Below are positions 1-7,586 of a DNA stretch of 64,000 nucleotides, piece by piece (the stretch's first letter is position 1; the number at the start of each line of letters is the position of its first letter). Source of the DNA: Candidatus Hydrothermales bacterium (GTDB taxonomy: Bacteria > Hydrothermota > Hydrothermia > Hydrothermales > JAJRUZ01); the NCBI GenBank assembly GCA_039630235.1, contig JBCNVI010000003.1, positions 124,001 through 188,000 of the forward strand. The letters run 5' to 3'. The notes under the pieces were generated by a model. The model saw only the letters and a program-made list of their open reading frames with translations, was not told the origin of the DNA and did no database searches. The translations under genes were made by a program, and so were the position numbers.

Positions 1-472
1 TTACTTTAAAACTTGAATTATCTACCTCAAGATTTACTGCGCCATAAATAAAAGGCTTTTGAATTTTTGTAGCTAGATATATATGAATATAGTTTCTTTC
101 ATCGTCAACGGCCTTTTTTCCGCAAAAGATAGCATCTGGATTTTCTTTTTTGATTTCTTCAAGTAAAAGGTTTGCTATTTGAAATGAATCAAGTTCACTT
201 ACTTTTTCGTATTTAATAAGTTTTGCTCTATCTGCACCCATAGCAAGTCCGTGTCTCAGTGTTTCTTTATAATCTTCACTACCGAGTGAAAGTAAGACTA
301 TTTCCACATTTTCTTTTTTTTCTTTTACTCTTAAAGCAGCTTCCAAAGCATATTCATCGTAAGGATTCATAACAAATGGTATTGATGAAAGGTCTATACC
401 ACTACCGTCTGATTTTACCTTTATGGGTACGCCTGTATCTGGAACTCTTTTAACTAACACCAAAATTTTCAT
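1..472 (-). CDS. etfB: Electron transfer flavoprotein beta subunit (partial, C-terminus off the left edge)
   Basis: EtfB carries electrons from acyl-CoA dehydrogenases as part of the EtfA/EtfB heterodimer. The visible N-terminal ~157 residues read MKILVLVKRVPDTGVPIKV, then FVMNPYDEYALEAALRVKE, a GSEDYKETLRHGLAMGADR stretch and a GKKAVDDERNY segment, all typical of the adenine-nucleotide-binding ETF fold. The ATG is at 470-472 and the reading frame is open to the window edge. It lies 35 nt downstream of glyS on the same strand and may be read through from glyQS. An acyl-CoA dehydrogenase that would need an ETF lies at 57.6-58.8 kb. The family assignment is firm; which partner dehydrogenase it serves is inferred. 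Confidence 0.88.
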   Translation of the reverse strand, partial: MKILVLVKRVPDTGVPIKVKSDGSGIDLSSIPFVMNPYDEYALEAALRVKEKKENVEIVLLSLGSEDYKETLRHGLAMGADRAKLIKYEKVSELDSFQIANLLLEEIKKENPDAIFCGKKAVDDERNYIHIYLATKIQKPFIYGAVNLEVDNSSFKV

Positions 473-507
473 ATATTCTAACGAAAAATTAAGGGGAATT
501 TAACCCT

Positions 508-2595
508 TTAAACCACAACTTTAGATAAATCTCCATACTTCCTAAAAATTTCCCAAACTCTTTTAAGCAAATTCAATCGATTCTCTCTTAATTCTATATT
601 CTCCGTCATTACAAATACATTATCAAAAAATCTGTCTATAGGTTCTCTTAGTTTTAAAAGTTCTTTTAAGGCCTCCTCAAAGTTTTCTTTTTCCATATGA
701 ATCAAAAAAATAGGTTCAATTTCCTTTACTTTCTCAAAAAGCACTTTCTCTTCAATTTTTTCAAAGAGATCTTCTCTAATTTCTCCACTCAACTTTTGAT
801 CCCTTATTATATTGTATGCTCTTTTTTGTCCGATTATGATTTTTTCAAACATTTCTTTCTCTTTCTGGAAATACTCTTGTAAAACTAAGGCTTTTTTGTA
901 TATTAGATACAAATTTTTAGTTTCACTCTCTATTGTAGCATCTACAAAATCGTATCTTATACCTTTTAGTTCTTCAAGATAATTCTCAAATCTCCTTAAG
1001 ATCTCTTTCTCTATTTCTTGAGCTTTTACGTTAATTCTAATGTTTTGTTTTCTCAAAAGATTTATCACTAGTTCAATTAATTTTTCAAGGTCAAATCTTA
1101 TGTCCTTTTCTATTATTAAATAAAATGTTGAATAAAGGGTTCTTTTGAGCCCAAGGGGATCCTTTGAACCTTTTATCTTGTAGCCGTTAGCTAAGAGAGA
1201 GATAATTGTATCAATCTTATCAGAAATTGAAATTAATATACCTTCTGTTGTTTGAGGTAATTCATCACCATGAGTTTTTGGGAGCCTATACTCTCTTAAA
1301 ATTTTAACTATTTTCTCATCTTTTCTTTGAATCCTTGCATACTCTGATGCTATTATACCTTCAAGTTCAGTAAATTCTTTACCGTCCCTGACCATCTCAG
1401 TTGTAAGGTCAGTTCTAATTAAATCAATAATTTTATTAATAAATTCTCTTTCCTGAGATAGATTAAGGTTTGAATTTTTTACAAAAAAGTTAGTAATTTC
1501 TTTTACTCTTGAGTTTTTTTCGTATATGCTTCCAAGGTCTTTTATCCAGACTACTCCCTTTAAATAATCGGTTCTTTCTTCAAGTGGAATTTCATTATCT
1601 TTTTTAATGTAAAATATCGCATCTTCAAGTCTTGCTATCAAGACATCAATAAGGCCCTTTTTTATTTTATCAGCTTTTTCCTCTTTGTTGTTTATTACAG
1701 CTATGAAATAAGGCAACACTTCCTTATTTTTTGAAACAAGAGGTATATATCTCTGGTGAGATCTCATAGCAGTAAATATTATTTCTTTTGGTATTTCAAG
1801 AAAGTGAGAGGGAAAATCACAGAGGATAACACCTGGATATTCAACAAGACCTGTAAGTTCTTCAATGTGTTCTTCAGTTAAAATAGGCTCAGCATTTAGC
1901 TTATCAGCAATTTTATAAATTTTTTCTGTAATTTTATTTTTTCTTTCCTCAAAATCAGGTATAACCCCGTTATTTTTTAGTGCCTCTTCGTATTCATCTA
2001 TGGAGGTGATTTCAATTTCTTTATTACTAAAAAGTCTATTGGGTCTTGTTTTATTTGAAACTCTAATAGGTAAGGGAAGTTCAAGAATTTCATTATTCCA
2101 AAGAGACAAAATCCATCTGATAGGTCTTGCGAATGTCAAATTTTCTATACCCCATCTCATCCTTTTAGTAAATGGTGTCCTTTTTAAAATGTCCAGAATA
2201 TTTTCTTTTATTATTTCTCTTGTGCTCCTGCCCCCTCTTTTTATCTTCAAGAAAACATACTTTTTCCCCTGTTCTTCTTTTATATAAAGTGTATCAGGTG
2301 AAGCCCCCCAACTCTCTAAAAATTTTTTTAAAATTTCTGTTTTTTCTCCCTCTTTATTAAAAGAAAGATGATAGGGCGGCCCCTTTATTTCCTCCTCATA
2401 CTCTCTTTGCTTTTCATCAAGATTCTCTACCAGTATAGTAAGCCTTCTTGGTGTAGCAAAGGTGAGCACTTTCTCATAACCGATCTTGTTCTCATTAAAT
2501 AAATTTTCAAACTCTTCTTTAAGTTTCAAAGAAGAACTTCTAACTTCAAGTGGCGGAAGCTCCTCTGTACCAATTTCAAGTAAATATTTAGCCAT
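508..2595 (-). CDS. glyS: Glycyl-tRNA synthetase beta subunit
   Basis: This is the beta chain of the alpha2beta2 bacterial glycyl-tRNA synthetase, which binds and positions tRNA-Gly for the catalytic alpha chain. At 695 residues it has the usual family length. It begins with the diagnostic [11 protein letters not shown] motif and contains the SHQRYIPL and [10 protein letters not shown] segments seen across GlyS. The C-terminal ~110 residues match the DALR-like anticodon-binding region. The start overlaps the glyQ stop by 8 nt, so the two chains are translationally coupled. No defects were seen. Confidence 0.97.
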   Translation of the reverse strand: MAKYLLEIGTEELPPLEVRSSSLKLKEEFENLFNENKIGYEKVLTFATPRRLTILVENLDEKQREYEEEIKGPPYHLSFNKEGEKTEILKKFLESWGASPDTLYIKEEQGKKYVFLKIKRGGRSTREIIKENILDILKRTPFTKRMRWGIENLTFARPIRWILSLWNNEILELPLPIRVSNKTRPNRLFSNKEIEITSIDEYEEALKNNGVIPDFEERKNKITEKIYKIADKLNAEPILTEEHIEELTGLVEYPGVILCDFPSHFLEIPKEIIFTAMRSHQRYIPLVSKNKEVLPYFIAVINNKEEKADKIKKGLIDVLIARLEDAIFYIKKDNEIPLEERTDYLKGVVWIKDLGSIYEKNSRVKEITNFFVKNSNLNLSQEREFINKIIDLIRTDLTTEMVRDGKEFTELEGIIASEYARIQRKDEKIVKILREYRLPKTHGDELPQTTEGILISISDKIDTIISLLANGYKIKGSKDPLGLKRTLYSTFYLIIEKDIRFDLEKLIELVINLLRKQNIRINVKAQEIEKEILRRFENYLEELKGIRYDFVDATIESETKNLYLIYKKALVLQEYFQKEKEMFEKIIIGQKRAYNIIRDQKLSGEIREDLFEKIEEKVLFEKVKEIEPIFLIHMEKENFEEALKELLKLREPIDRFFDNVFVMTENIELRENRLNLLKRVWEIFRKYGDLSKVVV

Positions 2596-3430
2596 AAATT
2601 TCTATATACTTTTTTGCAACTAGATGACTTAGTCTTCTTATCCTCTGTATCATAACTTGTCTCTCAGCAGGGGAAATTACCCCTCTTGCATCTAAGATAT
2701 TAAAAGCATGGGACACCTTAATCACACAATCATAGGCAGGGAAAATCAGTTCTTTCTCGATTAATCTTTCCGTCTCCCTATACAATTCTTCAAAGAAATT
2801 TCTCCATAAGAGGGGATCTGCTAAGTGATAGTAATACTCAGAAAACTCTTTCTCATTCTGCTTATAAATATCTCCCCACTTATAATTTTCATTCCACTCC
2901 ACTTCAAATATTGACCTTTTGTTTTGAAGAAACATGGCAATTCTTTCAAGTCCATAAGTTATCTCACAGGTTATAGGATCAAGGTCAATTCCACCTATTT
3001 GTTGAAAGTAGGTAAATTGAGTTATTTCAAGTCCATCAAGCCATACTTCCCAACCGATACCCCATGCTCCTAAAGTTTCTGACTCCCAATCATCCTCTAC
3101 AAATCGAACATCGTGATCTTCAACATTTATACCTAAACTTCTAAGTGAATCAAGGTATATTTCTTGAACATTTTCAGGGGGAGGTTTTAAAACAACCTGA
3201 TATTGAAAGTATTGTAAGACTCTATTTGGATTTTCACCGTATCTTCCGTCTTTAGGTCTTCTTGTTGGTTCAAAATATGCACATTTCCACTCTTTTTTTC
3301 CGAGACACTTTAAAAAAGTAGCCGGATTAAAGGTGCCCGCTCCGACTTCAGAGTTATAGGGAGTAAAAATTAAACATCCTTTCTTTTTCCAAAAATTATT
3401 CAAACTCTCAATTAAATCCTGAAAATACAT
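2588..3430 (-). CDS. glyQ: Glycyl-tRNA synthetase alpha subunit
   Basis: The catalytic class II chain of heterotetrameric glycyl-tRNA synthetase, 280 residues and full length. It opens with the typical [18 protein letters not shown] region, followed by the [16 protein letters not shown] and [20 protein letters not shown] signatures and the [10 protein letters not shown] motif near residue 180. It is the first gene of glyQ-glyS(-etfB). A promoter TTGATA-16-TATAAA (3468-3441) leaves a 5' leader of only a few nt. It is divergent from thi4, and the two promoters overlap. Confidence 0.97.
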   Translation of the reverse strand: MYFQDLIESLNNFWKKKGCLIFTPYNSEVGAGTFNPATFLKCLGKKEWKCAYFEPTRRPKDGRYGENPNRVLQYFQYQVVLKPPPENVQEIYLDSLRSLGINVEDHDVRFVEDDWESETLGAWGIGWEVWLDGLEITQFTYFQQIGGIDLDPITCEITYGLERIAMFLQNKRSIFEVEWNENYKWGDIYKQNEKEFSEYYYHLADPLLWRNFFEELYRETERLIEKELIFPAYDCVIKVSHAFNILDARGVISPAERQVMIQRIRRLSHLVAKKYIEIYG

Positions 3431-3440
3431 ACCTTTAAAT

Positions 3441-3468
3441 TTTATAACAAGTATTGAAATCCTATCAA
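3441..3468 (-). promoter_or_regulatory. glyQ promoter
   Basis: On the minus strand TTGATA (3468-3463) and TATAAA (3446-3441) are 16 nt apart. The -10 box ends 10 nt before the glyQ ATG, so the leader would be about 4 nt. The promoter shares DNA with the divergent thi4 promoter, so the two could interfere. Confidence 0.6.
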
Positions 3469-3482
3469 CAAGGGAGTATAAT
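3454..3482 (+). promoter_or_regulatory. thi4 promoter
   Basis: TTGAAA (3454-3459), a 17-nt spacer and a perfect TATAAT (3477-3482) form a strong sigma-70-type promoter pointing at thi4. The expected start near 3489 puts the T-arm-like element at about +6 of the transcript. No TPP riboswitch signature was found in the ~38-nt leader. Confidence 0.75.
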
Positions 3483-3493
3483 TAATCCTTAAA

Positions 3494-3504
3494 GGTTCAA
3501 GCCC
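3494..3504 (+). promoter_or_regulatory. T-arm-like leader element of thi4
   Basis: GGTTCAAGCCC matches the tRNA T-arm consensus GGTTCRANYCC exactly, with a short AGG/CCT closing stem. It lies 22 nt before the thi4 ATG, between the predicted transcription start and an AAGGAG ribosome-binding site. No tRNA gene is present here. It is one of six such elements in this window; the function is unknown. Confidence 0.6.
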
Positions 3505-3526
3505 TAAAAATCTAAGGAGTTACAAA

Positions 3527-4324
3527 ATGTTTGAAAAGGTCTCAGAGAAAGATGTTTCGAGGGCTATTACAGTTTCATTTTTAAGGATGTTTGAGAGTGT
3601 GATAGAAAGTGATGTAATAGTAGTGGGAGCAGGACCAGCAGGTTTAACTGCTGCGAGGGAGTTAGCTAAAGAGGGTTTAAATGTTCTTGTGATAGAAAGA
3701 AATAACTATTTGGGGGGAGGGTTTTGGATTGGTGGTTTCTTTATGAATAAGGTAACTTTTAGGGCACCGTCTCAGGAGTACCTAAGAGAAATTGGAGTTA
3801 GATTTGAAGAGGCAAGTCCTGGTTTATATGTGACTGATGGAGCTCAAGCTTGTTCAAAACTTATTGCTGCAGCCAGTGATGCTGGAGTTAAATTCTTACA
3901 GCTTACAAAGTTTGAAGATGTAGTAATAAGAGAGGAAAATGGGAGTGCAAGAGTTGCAGGTGTTGTTGTAAATTGGTCACCAATAGAAGGCCTTCCAAGA
4001 CAAATAACTTGTGTTGATCCTATAGCTCTTGAATCTAAATTCGTTATAGATGCATCTGGTCATGATGCTTTTGTGGTAAAGGCTCTTGAGCAAAGGGGTT
4101 ATATTAAAGTAAAGGGTGTAGGGGCTATGTGGGTTGAGGCTTCAGAGGATGCTATAGTGGAATACACAGGTGAAGCTTTCCCTGGACTTATAGTAGCTGG
4201 GATGGCAGTTGCTGAAACCTTTGGTTTACCAAGAATGGGACCAACTTTTGGCGCTATGCTTTTATCTGGAAAAAGAGCTGCTGAAATTATTATTGAAAAA
4301 CTTAAGACTTACGTGAAAGTTTAA
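3527..4324 (+). CDS. thi4: THI4-type thiazole synthase with a Cys at the sulfur-donor position
   Basis: This family builds the thiazole moiety of thiamin from NAD and glycine. At 265 residues it has the prokaryotic THI4 length. It shows the FAD/NAD-binding VVGAGPAGLTAARELA motif (~31-46), the GGGFWIGG and FRAPSQEYL region, a conserved VNW segment and the C-terminal MGPTFGAMLLSGKRAAE. At the site that is Cys in the yeast and plant suicide enzymes and His in the archaeal enzymes studied, this protein has Cys162 in ITCVDP (codon 4010-4012). A ribulose-1,5-bisphosphate isomerase role, known for some archaeal relatives, is a less likely alternative. RBS AAGGAG is 9 nt before the ATG. Confidence 0.88.
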   Translation: MFEKVSEKDVSRAITVSFLRMFESVIESDVIVVGAGPAGLTAARELAKEGLNVLVIERNNYLGGGFWIGGFFMNKVTFRAPSQEYLREIGVRFEEASPGLYVTDGAQACSKLIAAASDAGVKFLQLTKFEDVVIREENGSARVAGVVVNWSPIEGLPRQITCVDPIALESKFVIDASGHDAFVVKALEQRGYIKVKGVGAMWVEASEDAIVEYTGEAFPGLIVAGMAVAETFGLPRMGPTFGAMLLSGKRAAEIIIEKLKTYVKV

Positions 4325-4351
4325 TTTTTATCAGACTGCATCATGGAAAAT

Positions 4352-4393
4352 AGGGGAAGGAAAAAAAAGGGGGAAGAAGGAAAAGGAAAAAAG
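4352..4393 (+). other. 42-nt polypurine tract
   Basis: An unbroken run of A and G between thi4 and the next gene. It contains several GGGG/GGAAG blocks but ends 17 nt before the TTG start, too far for a normal Shine-Dalgarno. It could form triplex DNA or an R-loop, or be a degenerate spacer. Nothing else was recognised in this gap. Confidence 0.5.
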
Positions 4394-4410
4394 TTTCAAA
4401 TTTACTGTTC

Positions 4411-5163
4411 TTGAAAAGAAAAATTTACATCTACAAAGTGAATTATGAAAGTGTTAATTACAGTGAAATAAAAGATTTTTTTGAGAATGAGGGTTTTTCT
4501 GTTTCATTAGAGGAAGATCCACTTTTAAGGCTTGATCGTGAAAAGTTAAATGATATAGCGGTTTTTTTTGCGAAATCGAGAATTTTAAATGCCTTTAAAA
4601 GGGAGCTTAATGAAAATCCCTTAAATGTAGAGATTGAGTATGAGAAGAGAAATTTAGTTACTCCTAATAGAAAAAAGGGTATTATATATGATGGGCTTAG
4701 ACTTATAGAAGTTTATAGAAATTTCATTCCGAAAGAATTAAGAAATATAGAAACTTTTGCGCACTTTTTTTTAACAGATCAACTTATTTCTACGTTTTCT
4801 GACAGGTGGCATTTAAGAGTAATCATTTTTTCTTTTCCTGTTTTAATATCTATTCCTGGAATTATTTACGCTCCTGCTAAGGATAGAGACTATTACATTT
4901 CAAGTAGTTTAGGATATCTACCGGTTCATAAAGATTATTATTTAACTGAAAAAGATAGAAGAATTACAAAAATTATCTGTGCCTACATTATTCAGGGGAT
5001 GTTTTTTTATAAATCAATCATAGAAAAAAGTGAATTTAAGTTCTGTGATAACAAGAGATGTCTTATGTATAACAGTCATTATCAAAAAGAAGTAATAGAG
5101 GCTCAATTTAACCTAAATTTTTGCGATAAACATAAAAGTGAGTGGAAAAAAATAGTTGCTTAA
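4411..5163 (+). CDS. DUF6775-like putative metallopeptidase family protein
   Basis: A 250-residue protein that resembles, from memory, the DUF6775 proteins common in archaea. Shared features are the YDGLRLIEVYRNFIP segment, AHFFLTDQLISTFSDRWHLR, ISIPGIIYAPAKDRDYY, and a C-terminal pair of cysteines in FCDNKRCLMYNSHYQKEV followed by NFCDKHKSEW. The Cys/His C-terminus may bind metal. Function is unknown; the metallopeptidase label comes from the family name, and I do not see a clear HExxH. The only reasonable start is TTG at 4411 (an in-frame TAG lies at 4351) and it has no nearby Shine-Dalgarno. Next to thi4, another gene of archaeal flavour, transfer is possible. Confidence 0.6.
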   Translation: MKRKIYIYKVNYESVNYSEIKDFFENEGFSVSLEEDPLLRLDREKLNDIAVFFAKSRILNAFKRELNENPLNVEIEYEKRNLVTPNRKKGIIYDGLRLIEVYRNFIPKELRNIETFAHFFLTDQLISTFSDRWHLRVIIFSFPVLISIPGIIYAPAKDRDYYISSSLGYLPVHKDYYLTEKDRRITKIICAYIIQGMFFYKSIIEKSEFKFCDNKRCLMYNSHYQKEVIEAQFNLNFCDKHKSEWKKIVA

Positions 5164-5195
5164 AACAATTGTTTAAAATAAAATTATCTTATAAT
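5163..5195 (+). promoter_or_regulatory. Palindrome and -10 box before the small exported protein
   Basis: AAACAATTGTTT (5163-5174) is a perfect 12-bp palindrome that starts in the stop codon of the upstream gene. It is followed by TATAAT (5190-5195). TTGTTT within the palindrome could be a -35 box with a short 15-nt spacer. The palindrome could be an operator, but it is short and AT-rich. Confidence 0.4.
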
Positions 5196-5215
5196 TGCTT
5201 AAAAGGAGGTTTAAA

Positions 5216-5839
5216 ATGAAGAAAGCCTTTATCGGGGGAGTAATTGGTATAATAGGAGGGTTTATGTTTACAGGTTTAATACCTAACTTTTCGGGCAAAA
5301 GAGAAAACCCAAGTCTTTTATGGATTGGGCCACGAATGGGTTGGGAAGTTGATTACACAAATAACAGAATATATGCCATTGATAATTCTGGAGGTGTTAC
5401 ACCAAGTGTAGGTATTGGAACAAATTCGCCTTTATCTAGATTTCACCTGGTCGGTGATTTTTATAATCAAGGATTTGTTGGAACACAGAGCTATTACGAG
5501 CCTCCTGGTATCTCTTGGGCGAATGTAGCTTCATTAAGCTATACTTCTCACGGTTCAGGTGAAGATAACTCAGTTGTGTTGATATACGCTCATCTTATAT
5601 CAAATACAAGTGGTGGTTATGTAGATGGTTTTATAAGAGTTTTAAGGGGTAATACACCTATTGCTATTGCTTGTGGCGGCGGTTACTATGATGTTTGGTC
5701 TGGTTTGTCAGCATTTTTTGGAGTAACTCTTATAGCCTATGATAACCCACCTCCAGGTACCCATACTTATACCTTACAGCGAGAAAGTGTAATACCTCAA
5801 TACGGATATACTTTTTATGTAATAGAGCTTAAAAGGTAA
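5216..5839 (+). CDS. Hypothetical exported protein with a GIGTNSP-type segment
   Basis: A 207-residue protein of unknown function. Residues ~3-25 form a Gly-rich hydrophobic segment (FIGGVIGIIGGFMFTGLIP) that could be a signal peptide or membrane anchor. The mature part is Ser/Thr/Tyr/Gly-rich and predicted mostly beta. It contains VGIGTNSPLSRFHLVGDF, a phrase typical of the shaft regions of secreted and tail-fibre-like bacterial surface proteins. An AAGGAGG site 7 nt upstream decides the ATG at 5216, although the frame is open back to a TTG at 5195. The 3' end overlaps the convergent subtilisin gene by 11 nt. Confidence 0.6.
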   Translation: MKKAFIGGVIGIIGGFMFTGLIPNFSGKRENPSLLWIGPRMGWEVDYTNNRIYAIDNSGGVTPSVGIGTNSPLSRFHLVGDFYNQGFVGTQSYYEPPGISWANVASLSYTSHGSGEDNSVVLIYAHLISNTSGGYVDGFIRVLRGNTPIAIACGGGYYDVWSGLSAFFGVTLIAYDNPPPGTHTYTLQRESVIPQYGYTFYVIELKR

Positions 5840-7586
5840 TTAATTTTTTTACTTTTGTTCCTTCTCTTATAAAATATATTCTTCTTTTCTTAATCCCTTT
5901 TTCAATTTTTCTTCCTGCAGGATTAAAATAAAGAGAAATTTTTGGTTTTTCAATTTCAGATTTCTCCCTAATTTCTGTTACATTAACGAAAAAGCCATAA
6001 GTAATCGTAGGTGCCCCCTCAGGATCGTAACTTATATTTCCAGGTATATCTTTAGCCTTAATATAATATCTTATAAAAGTTGGCCCATTGACTTGAGGGA
6101 TTAAAAATAAAAACCTATTTAACATAGAGTCACAGGCATAAATTGAATCCCAAGGCTGTGTGTTGAACTTATAGTATAAAATCTTTTTCTTTACACCAAA
6201 TAAATCTCTTATTGTGGACCACGTAGGAAAAGGCCCAGGAAAGCTTGTATCTGACCAAACTGTTGTGCCTGATATAAAAGGACCTATAGTATCGTTTCCA
6301 CCTAAGCAGGCTAAAGCGTCTATTCTACCAAATCCATAAAGAGTATCATAACCTGGTGAACCTAAGTCTTTTGAAAATGTTCTAATTATCTTTCTAACAT
6401 TTTTTGAGGGTATTCCATAAGAAAGCATAAGTGCTATTACCCCTGTTACATGAGGAGTTGCCATAGAGGTGCCACCCATTCCAACATAAAAGAAAGTATC
6501 AGGTTTTGGCTTTGAAAATCCTATTGCTCTCATACCTATTGTTTGTTGAACTACAAGATCTGGGAAGCCATTATAATCTCTATCTATTAAATCTCCACCA
6601 GGTGCTACAACATCAATGGTATCTCCGTAGTTTGAGTAAAAAGTAAGTGAGTCTGCTGAATTTGTAGCTCCAACTCCTATTACCTCGATATAAGCTGCTG
6701 GAAAAGTAGGTTGATTGGCACTATTATTTCCTGCGCCTGCTACCATTATTACTCCCTTTGAGTGTGCGTATCGAATTGCTTCATAGAATATTGGTCCTGG
6801 ATCTTGTGCTGAAGCAATACTCATATTTATAACCTTACATCCATGCTCTACCGCATAGTAAAGACCATCAGTTACCCAATCAGTTGATCCCCACCCTATA
6901 CTGTTTATAACTTTTATAGGCATTAATGTTACGTTAAAAGCAATTCCAGCAACTCCTATGCCGTTATTTGTGCTCTCAATAATTGTTGCAGATACAAATG
7001 TTCCATGTCCGTGATCATCATTAGGATGTAAATCGTTATGGACAAAATCATAGCCCGGAATAAAGTTCGCAAAGTTAAAATCTGGTGCTCTTTTATACGT
7101 AGTGCAAGAGGGATGTACTTCGTCTTTTTCGTACGGAGGTACGGGATAGTCTTCATAGGCACAACCTGTATCTAAAACTCCAACCACTATCTCTTCCTTT
7201 CCCCCCTGTTCAATATCCCAAGCTTCAAAGAGCCTTATTTTGGGGAAATGCCACTGGTAGGATAGGTAAGGATCATTTGGTATCCATTTTGGTTCATACT
7301 CCAGTACATACCATCTTACGTTTGGTTGAACATAAAGAACTTCCCTCTCAGTTTTCAGTCTTTCTATTAAATTGTTAACGTCCTCCTCGGTAAAAATAGT
7401 ATAAAAGTTTCCGTATCTACTTTTTCTTATAACTTTTAGTTTCCTCTTTTCAAAAAACTTTTCTACATCTACGTTCTCTCTTAATTTGATAAGTATTTGA
7501 TTCTCTACATAGGGTGGAAGAGGAGGACTCTGTTCTATTTTTTCGATCTTAATAATACCAAAAATTAAAAAAAGGTATATTTTCAT
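5829..7586 (-). CDS. Secreted subtilisin-family (S8) serine protease with C-terminal Ig-like module
   Basis: A 585-residue exported protease. After a short hydrophobic N-terminus comes a propeptide-like region (ENQILIKLRENVDVEKFF...), as in fervidolysin-type subtilases. The catalytic triad is visible: Asp in VVGVLDTG (~137), His in DDHGHGTF (~192) and Ser in GGTSMATPHVTG (~375). From ~430 the protein carries a beta module beginning GPFISGTTVWSDTSFPGPFP, the same module that is repeated three times in the upstream protein. Unlike that neighbour it lacks an obvious sorting tail, ending in a basic stretch. It overlaps the upstream gene by 4 nt (ATGA), so the two are one operon. Extracellular peptide degradation is a reasonable inference. 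Confidence 0.9.
   Translation of the reverse strand: MKIYLFLIFGIIKIEKIEQSPPLPPYVENQILIKLRENVDVEKFFEKRKLKVIRKSRYGNFYTIFTEEDVNNLIERLKTEREVLYVQPNVRWYVLEYEPKWIPNDPYLSYQWHFPKIRLFEAWDIEQGGKEEIVVGVLDTGCAYEDYPVPPYEKDEVHPSCTTYKRAPDFNFANFIPGYDFVHNDLHPNDDHGHGTFVSATIIESTNNGIGVAGIAFNVTLMPIKVINSIGWGSTDWVTDGLYYAVEHGCKVINMSIASAQDPGPIFYEAIRYAHSKGVIMVAGAGNNSANQPTFPAAYIEVIGVGATNSADSLTFYSNYGDTIDVVAPGGDLIDRDYNGFPDLVVQQTIGMRAIGFSKPKPDTFFYVGMGGTSMATPHVTGVIALMLSYGIPSKNVRKIIRTFSKDLGSPGYDTLYGFGRIDALACLGGNDTIGPFISGTTVWSDTSFPGPFPTWSTIRDLFGVKKKILYYKFNTQPWDSIYACDSMLNRFLFLIPQVNGPTFIRYYIKAKDIPGNISYDPEGAPTITYGFFVNVTEIREKSEIEKPKISLYFNPAGRKIEKGIKKRRIYFIREGTKVKKLITF

Noticed and set aside
697-2360. Open frames on the opposite strand of glyS, and similar frames opposite hppA, prs, iorA and others
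   Set aside because: They are hydrophobic, low-complexity shadows of Lys/Glu-rich genes in AT-rich DNA, and lack ribosome sites.
3483-3526. Possible TPP riboswitch ahead of thi4
   Set aside because: The leader is only ~38 nt and has neither the CTGAGA nor the ACCTGA element.
3440-3526. T-arm-like elements as decayed tRNA genes
   Set aside because: No acceptor, D-arm or anticodon-arm remnants flank any of the six, and all have the same orientation and distance to a start codon, which decay would not give.
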